Assembly (NCBI GenBank): GCA_030425385.1
Contig: JAUIAH010000004.1
Location: 248,001 to 312,000 of the forward strand
Length of the DNA: 64,000 nucleotides
Reading direction: 5' to 3'
Source of the DNA: Verrucomicrobiia bacterium
GTDB taxonomy: Bacteria > Verrucomicrobiota > Verrucomicrobiia > Verrucomicrobiales > DEV007
Part shown: one piece after another, positions 63,828-64,000 of the stretch
How positions within the stretch are numbered: position 1 is the first letter of the stretch
Layout of the letters: each line of letters opens with the position of its first letter
Notes under the pieces: model-generated
What the model saw: the letters and a program-made list of their open reading frames with translations, nothing else
What the model was told of the DNA's origin: nothing
Databases searched by the model: none
Made by a program: the position numbers and the translations under genes

Positions 63828-64000
63828 GTGTTTCTCCGGTCAAAGCCCTCCTCTTCGATTTCGACGGGCTCATCGTTGATACGGAGACCCCTCTTTATGA
63901 AGCGTGGCGTGAGCTCTATCAGATGCACGCCTTGGAGCTTCCTTTAGAAACGTATGTCGACTGTGTGGGATCGACGACGCATCGGTTCGATCCGATCGAG
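63824..64000 (+). CDS. HAD-superfamily phosphatase, beta-phosphoglucomutase-like (partial)
   Basis: Only the first ~59 codons lie in the window. The GTG start at 63824 overlaps the fabI stop (GTGA). The sequence begins with VKALLFDFDGLIVDTE, the HAD motif I with the two aspartates DFD; the cap-domain start (YEAWRELYQMHALE) follows. It is cut by the window's right edge, so the substrate class is open. Confidence 0.75.
   Translation, partial: MSVSPVKALLFDFDGLIVDTETPLYEAWRELYQMHALELPLETYVDCVGSTTHRFDPIE

Noticed and set aside
1-64000. CRISPR array
   Set aside because: No regularly spaced repeats with unique spacers; the repeats at 1-518 have unequal spacing and mixed types.

Overview
The window looks like a chromosomal segment of a Verrucomicrobiota (PVC group) bacterium. 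I infer this from the mix of three S1-family sulfatases with a formylglycine-generating enzyme, a planctomycete-type cytochrome PSCyt1/DUF1549/DUF1553 protein, a eukaryote-type HisA, an ECF sigma factor with a membrane-anchored C-terminal extension, and BlaI/M56 regulation with PVC-style architectures. Genus and species cannot be read from the sequence.

Layout. 1-518: gene-free stretch of palindromic and direct repeats. 519-6394: cell-envelope genes (DUF115-like protein, methyltransferase, GT-C/TMTC-like membrane protein), an M29-like peptidase and NagZ. 6506-10153: sulfatase, HisA, formylglycine-generating-enzyme homologue. 10196-12754: dnaX-ybaB replication pair and an FmdB-type zinc ribbon. 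13074-17539: PSCyt1 protein translationally coupled to a second sulfatase. 17579-26765: UvrD-type helicase, CNNM/CorC transporter, a prepilin-like surface protein, PheA, a secreted protein and a sialidase-fold protein. 26902-35577: an accessory (defence) island, described below. 35716-42624: GNAT, phosphodiester-glycosidase-like protein, USP-DUF389 protein, PaaK-like ligase, processive glycosyltransferase, L,D-transpeptidase. 42686-47827: rpsT, then a sugar-catabolic operon (aldolase, oxidoreductase, kinase, sulfatase). 47875-53604: UDP-GlcNAc precursor operon (glmM, acyltransferase-like, glmS). 53672-57345: lipase, CCA-type nucleotidyltransferase, prepilin peptidase. 57348-62916: divergent sigma-factor operon and blaI-M56 operon sharing two perfect operators. 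63057-64000: fabI and the start of a HAD phosphatase.

The island carries a type I restriction system that looks broken: hsdM is intact, hsdR lacks its C-terminus, and no hsdS is present. It also carries a YhcG/DUF1016 nuclease, a relic of an AAA-ATPase gene between two near-identical hairpins, a partial hsdM duplicate, and an unassigned two-gene module. That module is a Cap4/DUF4297-like nuclease overlapping (TGATG) an 848-residue helical protein. Four small GC-rich palindromic insertions sit inside hsdR and the hsdM duplicate. All four change length by a multiple of three (63, 90, 57, 99 bp), three share an 11-bp core, and all leave the reading frame open. This resembles the behaviour of Rickettsia palindromic elements and is, with the two-gene module, the most interesting content of the window.

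Outside the island the genes read as a chemoheterotroph that breaks down sulfated glycans: sulfatases matured by formylglycine formation, exo-glycosidase-type proteins, and a kinase/dehydrogenase/aldolase route for the released sugar. Many neighbours overlap by ATGA, GTGA, TTGA or TGATG, so translational coupling is common and several true starts are GTG or TTG.
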